Shown here: positions 6,709-9,309 of the stretch, in pieces | Layout: every line of letters begins with the position of its first letter | Position numbering within the stretch: the stretch's first letter is position 1 | Assembly: GCA_031278315.1 (NCBI GenBank) | Contig: JAITKS010000308.1 | Location: 1 to 9,309, forward strand | DNA from: Planctomycetaceae bacterium | Lineage (GTDB): Bacteria > Planctomycetota > Planctomycetia > Pirellulales > Thermoguttaceae | Direction of reading: 5' to 3' | DNA length: 9,309 bases | The notes under the pieces: model-generated | What the model was told of the DNA's origin: nothing | Databases searched by the model: none | What the model saw: only the letters and a program-made list of their open reading frames with translations | Program-made: the position numbers and the translations under genes

Positions 6709-6716
6709 AAAGAAAA

Positions 6717-6842
6717 ATGAGAACGACAAATTTAATGCCAAGTTTGCCCAACACCGAAGTCAACATGAAAGTTGGCTTTAACACAAATGTTAAAATAGGT
6801 GTTAATTTAGGCAAGCAGGGGGGGGGGGGGGGGTCTGGTTAA
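6717..6842 (+). CDS. Leader ORF of the prepilin-like gene, out of frame with it in this assembly
   Basis: The ATG at 6717 opens a 41-residue frame that begins MRTTNLMPSLPNTEVNMKVG. It reaches GKQ, then five glycines from the G-tract, and stops as SG-TAA. It looks like the missing N-terminus of the DUF1559 protein downstream. It has the only good ribosome binding site in the locus, it is co-directional, and changing the G16 tract to 15 or 18 bases joins the two frames without any other stop. The joined leader before the G|FTLVE cleavage site would be 66 residues, long for a type IV prepilin leader but not unreasonable for planctomycete DUF1559 proteins. I infer that it is a leader and not an independent peptide. 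Confidence 0.65.
   Translation: MRTTNLMPSLPNTEVNMKVGFNTNVKIGVNLGKQGGGGGSG
6757..6778 (+). other. Small hairpin within the leader coding sequence
   Basis: AAGTCAAC, loop ATGAAA, GTTGGCTT form an 8-pair stem with one G-U pair in RNA. A second stem, TTAACAC/GTGTTAA (6778-6784 and 6799-6805), follows directly. Both precede the G-tract and could influence polymerase or ribosome movement across it; this is inference. Confidence 0.35.
6818..6833 (+). repeat. G16 homopolymer tract at the leader-prepilin junction
   Basis: Sixteen uninterrupted G lie between the leader frame and the prepilin frame in a window that is otherwise strongly AT-rich. Long G-runs are classic sites of slipped-strand mispairing in contingency genes. 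With 16 G the leader stops at 6842. With 15 or 18 G it fuses to the prepilin, giving a 461-residue precursor at 15 G. With 14 or 17 G it runs into a short hydrophobic frame ending at 6940. The tract could also form a G-quadruplex. The exact length may be misread in sequencing. Confidence 0.95.
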
Positions 6843-6889
6843 GAGTTTCCATGATGATTATTGTCTTGATAATTCTCATAGGAACTCTT
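6841..6889 (+). promoter_or_regulatory. Stem-loop just downstream of the G-tract
   Basis: AAGAGTTTCC (6841-6850) pairs with GGAACTCTT (6881-6889), nine base pairs with one bulged base. It starts seven bases after the tract. This spacing resembles the slippery-run plus stem arrangement of programmed frameshift sites. The loop contains the tandem ATG codons at 6851 and 6854. Confidence 0.4.
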
Positions 6890-6924
6890 CCGGGTTTTCT
6901 CTTCGCCTATTTGGTTTCACGCTT

Positions 6925-8103
6925 GTGGAACTTTTGGTAGTAATAGCGATCATTGGTATTTTGATTGCGTTACTTTTACCAGCTGTCCAAGCGGCTCGTG
7001 CGGCTGCCAGCCGTATGAGCTGTTCCAATAAAATACGTCAGCTTGCTATTGCTTGTCATAATCATGCAGATGTATATGACAAGATGCTGCCGCCCGGTTG
7101 TTCGGCAAGATGGAGTAACAGCAATACAGGCGAATGGTCAGCATTTTGTTACATGCTGCCGTTTATGGAAAACACAGCTCTGCGTCAAGAAATTGATAAG
7201 TATTTGGCAGAAGCATACGCTGACGGTCAACTATGTGCTCAGACATCTGCTAGTAGCGTGACAGCGGTACATGTTTGGTTAACGGGTCTTGGTTGTCCTG
7301 CTGAGCCAAATTTTCGCCAATTATCTTCATCTGCTAGTCACAGACGTAACCATAACTATTGTGTAAGTGCTGGTGATTTTGTAGTAACAAGATCAGGAGG
7401 CAGCGGTGCTGGTGATTGGGATATTCCGCAAGGTACTATTCGCGGCGCTTTTAGACAATCTGTCAGAGGTATAGGATTACCAGACGGTTGCCGTAGTATC
7501 GATGACATAACAGACGGTTTGAGTAATACTGTAATGATAAGCGAGCGTATTACCGCTGGAAGTACAATGAATTATACCGTTGGTAATTCTGCGCGAACAG
7601 CGTGTTTTACAGGTAATGACGGAGATAATGCTGTAACAGGTGTTGCTGGAAACGGAGCTGGTTCAGCTAGAAAAAATCCTCGCAGATTTACAACAATATC
7701 AGATACTCCAGCAGCGCAGCTTAATCCTCAAACCTGTTTGAACCGGCTTACTCTTGGTGAATCAGGAACAGGCGGTACTTGTTGGCGTGTTACAGGTTAT
7801 TATGCAATGGGAGCTTGGTATTGCGGTTATGGTACTTCATCTTGGTTTACTACTGTTCTTCCGCCAAACGGTCCTTCATGTATGAATCGGCTTAATGATC
7901 AATATCAGGGAATATTTCCGCCTTCAAGCTATCATCCCGGAGGAGTTAATGTGTCGCGTTGTGACGCTTCTGTAAGTTTTATAAGCGACAATATAAATTG
8001 CGGAAATTTATCAAGTCCTGCTGCTTATATGGAAGCGTCGCCTTATGGAATTTGGGGTGCGTTAGGATCAATTACAGGTGCTGAACCGAATACGAATCCA
8101 TAA
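6925..8103 (+). CDS. DUF1559 type IV prepilin-like protein (start as assembled; true N-terminus probably upstream)
   Basis: The open frame begins in the codons for GFTLVELLVV at 6913; GTG at 6925 is only its first start-like codon besides a CTG at 6835. From there the product is 392 residues. The sequence FTLVELLVVIAIIGILIALL followed by LPAVQAARAAASRMSCSNK is the prepilin cleavage site, hydrophobic helix and first conserved block of the DUF1559 family (also called SBP_bac_10). DGLSNTVMISE at residues 197-207 and SSYHPGGVNVSRCDASVSFISDN at 334-356 are the other family hallmarks. The last usually reads DGS, but here it is D-A-S. The mature part is rich in cysteine. Such proteins are processed by a prepilin peptidase and exposed at the surface in Planctomycetota, where they are often present in many copies; their function is not established. 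The initiation codon must lie upstream, because starting at GTG removes the cleavage site. Homology suggests the ATG at 6717 via the G-tract. Confidence 0.9.
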   Translation: MELLVVIAIIGILIALLLPAVQAARAAASRMSCSNKIRQLAIACHNHADVYDKMLPPGCSARWSNSNTGEWSAFCYMLPFMENTALRQEIDKYLAEAYADGQLCAQTSASSVTAVHVWLTGLGCPAEPNFRQLSSSASHRRNHNYCVSAGDFVVTRSGGSGAGDWDIPQGTIRGAFRQSVRGIGLPDGCRSIDDITDGLSNTVMISERITAGSTMNYTVGNSARTACFTGNDGDNAVTGVAGNGAGSARKNPRRFTTISDTPAAQLNPQTCLNRLTLGESGTGGTCWRVTGYYAMGAWYCGYGTSSWFTTVLPPNGPSCMNRLNDQYQGIFPPSSYHPGGVNVSRCDASVSFISDNINCGNLSSPAAYMEASPYGIWGALGSITGAEPNTNP

Positions 8104-8127
8104 CTCTGTATTTCCATAACGTTGTAT

Positions 8128-8214
8128 TAACCTGTTTATAATCATTCAATGTGATTGATTTGTTAATCTGTTGATAACTCAAAAAAGTTATCAACAGATT
8201 ACAGGTTATTTTTT
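8128..8214 (+). terminator. Strong structured terminator after the prepilin-like gene
   Basis: A perfect 15-base-pair stem, AATCTGTTGATAACT (8165-8179) with AGTTATCAACAGATT (8186-8200), has the six-base loop CAAAAA. An outer stem, TAACCTGT (8128-8135) with ACAGGTTA (8201-8208), encloses it together with a small side hairpin (8140-8156). The structure is followed by TTATTTTTT. This should separate the prepilin transcript from the lipoprotein gene. Confidence 0.8.
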
Positions 8215-8325
8215 GTAACGAAAAATCGAATTTTCAATTAATTGAAACATAAAATATAAACATACGGCTCGAACTGAAATTTAACGTGAGAGCTTTTTAC
8301 AAACATTTAACAAAAAATATAAAAA

Positions 8326-8844
8326 ATGAAAAATAATAAAAAAAATAATTTTGTAAATTTTAATTTGTTATCTATTGTTATTGCGGTGACGATGATAATA
8401 TTAACTTCATTAGGTTGTTCAAAAAATACTATAAGCGGATTAGTTCCGTGTGAAGGTATTGTTACGTTGAATGGGCAGCCGTTAGAAAATGCAAGTATTA
8501 TTTTCGCGCCTGCAGCATCAAACGGACGAAGTGCCGGAGGAATGACCAATGAAAATGGATACTATAATTTACGCACAAATACTTCTGTCGGAGTATTGCC
8601 GGGCGATTATAAGGTAACTGTTATCAAGTCTATTCCTGAAACGGAAAAAGATGTAAAACTAATTGATGAAATGCGCACCGCAGCTGAAAAAAACAATGGC
8701 ACAATACCAGATTCGTATAATGATGTAGTTATAACATACAAATCACTAACCGGAAAATACAATAATTCGCAAACGTCAGATTTGAGTGTAACTATTACGA
8801 AACAGGGTAATAAACAACAAAATTTTGATCTCAAGGTCGATTAA
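8326..8844 (+). CDS. Lipoprotein with transthyretin/carboxypeptidase-regulatory-like domain
   Basis: The 172-residue protein has a basic N-terminus (MKNNKKNN), a hydrophobic stretch at about 14-28 and a probable lipobox, LTSLGC. Cys31 would be the lipidated residue; the Ser at -3 is not the usual Leu, so the lipobox is slightly atypical. Residues 38-101 (EGIVTLNGQPLENASIIFAP, then GGMTNENGYYNL and GVLPGDYKVTV) fit the beta-sandwich repeat of carboxypeptidase-regulatory or transthyretin-like domains, which are common on planctomycete surfaces and often encoded next to DUF1559 genes. It is probably anchored to a membrane facing the periplasm or exterior. The ATG is preceded by A-rich sequence and no Shine-Dalgarno; the start is set by the signal sequence. 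The strong terminator at 8128-8214 suggests transcription independent of the prepilin-like gene. Its specific role is unknown. Confidence 0.85.
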   Translation: MKNNKKNNFVNFNLLSIVIAVTMIILTSLGCSKNTISGLVPCEGIVTLNGQPLENASIIFAPAASNGRSAGGMTNENGYYNLRTNTSVGVLPGDYKVTVIKSIPETEKDVKLIDEMRTAAEKNNGTIPDSYNDVVITYKSLTGKYNNSQTSDLSVTITKQGNKQQNFDLKVD

Positions 8845-8850
8845 ATAAAC

Positions 8851-8960
8851 AAAGAAACGATTATTAGTGGTTAGTGTATAGTGGTTAGTGGTTAGTGGTT
8901 AGTTCGCATGCGGAGATTAGCACCGAATCTACATTCAAATCGCTAACCACTATTATTGAT
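8851..8960 (+). repeat. TTAGTGG heptanucleotide array with inverted end
   Basis: The first 26 bases match 5992-6017 with one difference. Units of TTAGTGG, some damaged (TTAGTG, TATAGTGG), run from 8864 to 8903. At 8943-8960, CTAACCACTATTATTGAT is an inverted, imperfect copy of the start (14 of 18 bases), so the whole segment can fold back on itself. It begins seven bases after the lipoprotein stop. Confidence 0.8.
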
Positions 8961-8973
8961 CCAATATCAGATC

Positions 8974-9051
8974 GCCCTTACAGGGCTTTGGTGTGTTATA
9001 TTTTTTCCGTAGGGCGTTATCCTACGCTAATGCTGATTGCCCTTTCAGGGC
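8974..9051. repeat. Three-hairpin REP/BIME-like element
   Basis: GCCCT-TAC-AGGGC (8974-8986), CGTAGG-GCGTTAT-CCTACG (9008-9026) and GCCCT-TTC-AGGGC (9039-9051) lie in a row, with related outer hairpins. The GC-rich stems stand out from AT-rich surroundings. The pattern resembles interspersed mosaic elements mobilised by REP-associated tyrosine transposases, but no such gene is visible here. It abuts the decayed transposase fragment. Confidence 0.75.
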
Positions 9052-9060
9052 GAATTTAGT

Positions 9061-9309
9061 TTAAAACGAAAACCGAAATTTAAAGTGTAATGAGTATAAA
9101 TCCAATCCGCGATAACACGAAGAAATCTCATGGGCAATATAGTAAGCAGATATTTTTCTTGCTTGATTGGGTTGTGCGGTCTCGATGGATAAATGATACA
9201 TTTCATAATGTTGTAAGCAACAAACGCCGTACACAACGCAAACAACGCCGCCGGAGGATAGGCTAATGTCGTAATTTCTCCTGCTAATAACTCTTCCAAC
9301 TTCTGAAAG
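9061..9309 (-). pseudogene. C-terminal fragment of a DDE transposase, probably IS4-type, with a frameshift
   Basis: Reading leftward from the window edge, the first frame gives FQKLEELLAGEITTLAYPPA, then ALFALCTAFVAYNIM. This resembles the segment before the C-terminus of IS4-type transposases, by recollection of planctomycete examples. After about 9204 that frame turns into nonsense, while another frame gives EMYHLSIETAQPNQARKISA, then YYIAHEISSCYRGLDL, ending at a TAA at 9061-9063. The second part resembles the expected end of such transposases (YYxAxEIxxxYRG). A one-base deletion (or equivalent) near 9204 therefore broke the gene. The last residues, encoded in 9063-9087, match a repeat also found at 4696-4720, so the true end may have been replaced too. 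The remaining N-terminal part lies beyond the right edge. Confidence 0.6.

Larger units (their letters stand above)
6016..6716 (+). other. Long intergenic region upstream of the prepilin-like locus
   Basis: No gene is visible in about 700 bases. It contains the perfect palindrome at 6061-6090, a partial AT-rich repeat at 6100-6115, a pair of 15-base inverted arms (6400-6414 and 6489-6503), and two copies of TAATTTTTGTAACNTTTATT (6441-6460 and 6671-6690). A possible promoter for the next gene is TTGACT at 6649-6654, with TAATTT 16 bases further on, but in DNA this AT-rich the match is weak evidence. Confidence 0.6.

Noticed and set aside
6818..6833. G16 tract as a plain sequencing or assembly artefact
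   Set aside because: Not excluded, only set aside. An error of one base would still leave a long G-run at a leader-prepilin junction, so the locus stays unusual either way.
8188..8196. TTATCAACA resembling a DnaA box
   Set aside because: It is one mismatch from consensus, a single site mirrored only because it lies in the arms of the terminator hairpin; no origin-type cluster is present.
8864..8903. Tandem TTAGTGG units considered as a CRISPR array
   Set aside because: Units are seven bases with no spacers and no cas genes nearby.
1..9309. tRNA, rRNA and recognisable riboswitches
   Set aside because: I looked for cloverleaf-type structures, conserved T-loop bases and known riboswitch cores in the gaps and found none that I could support by eye.

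Overview
The window looks like part of an AT-rich genome of a member of the Planctomycetota. The evidence is a DUF1559 prepilin-like protein with the classic type IV pilin N-terminal helix, followed by a small lipoprotein with a transthyretin/carboxypeptidase-regulatory-like fold (a pairing typical of that phylum), and a long secreted protein whose conserved blocks I associate with planctomycete hypothetical proteins. This assignment is inference, since there is no rRNA or other phylogenetic marker beyond ribosomal protein bL27. Only about two thirds of the window is coding, and the gaps are rich in short palindromes and dispersed repeats.

Layout. 1-1578 (-): a DNA amino-methyltransferase, cut by the left edge at or very near its C-terminus. 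1579-2370: non-coding, with REP-like palindromes and several copies of a short AT-rich intergenic repeat. 2371-2619 (-): rpmA (bL27), without its usual partner rplU. 2620-3126: no convincing gene. 3127-4464 (-): a secreted 445-residue protein of unknown function. 4465-5040: divergent intergenic region with more repeat copies. 5041-6015 (+): a YhaM-like OB-fold plus HD-domain 3'-5' exoribonuclease whose stop codon lies inside a heptanucleotide repeat. 6016-6716: non-coding, with palindromes and repeated motifs. 6717-8103 (+): the DUF1559 prepilin-like locus. 8128-8214: a strong structured terminator. 8326-8844 (+): the lipoprotein. 8851-9056: heptanucleotide repeats and a three-hairpin REP-like element. 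9061-9309 (-): a frameshifted fragment of a probable IS4-type transposase.

The most interesting signal is at the prepilin locus. An ATG with a good ribosome binding site (6717) opens a 34-residue leader that runs into an uninterrupted run of 16 G (6818-6833). In the sequence as given this frame stops nine bases after the tract, and the prepilin frame, which carries the G|FTLVE processing site, has no ATG of its own. Removing one G (or adding two) fuses the two into a 461-residue precursor. The third register reads into a short, very hydrophobic peptide. A stem-loop begins seven bases after the tract. The arrangement suggests a phase-variable or slippage-controlled surface protein, although a homopolymer sequencing error cannot be excluded.

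The genes do not form one pathway. The prepilin-like protein, the lipoprotein and probably the 445-residue protein belong to the cell envelope or exterior; bL27 and the YhaM-like nuclease are housekeeping; the methyltransferase and transposase fragment are accessory.
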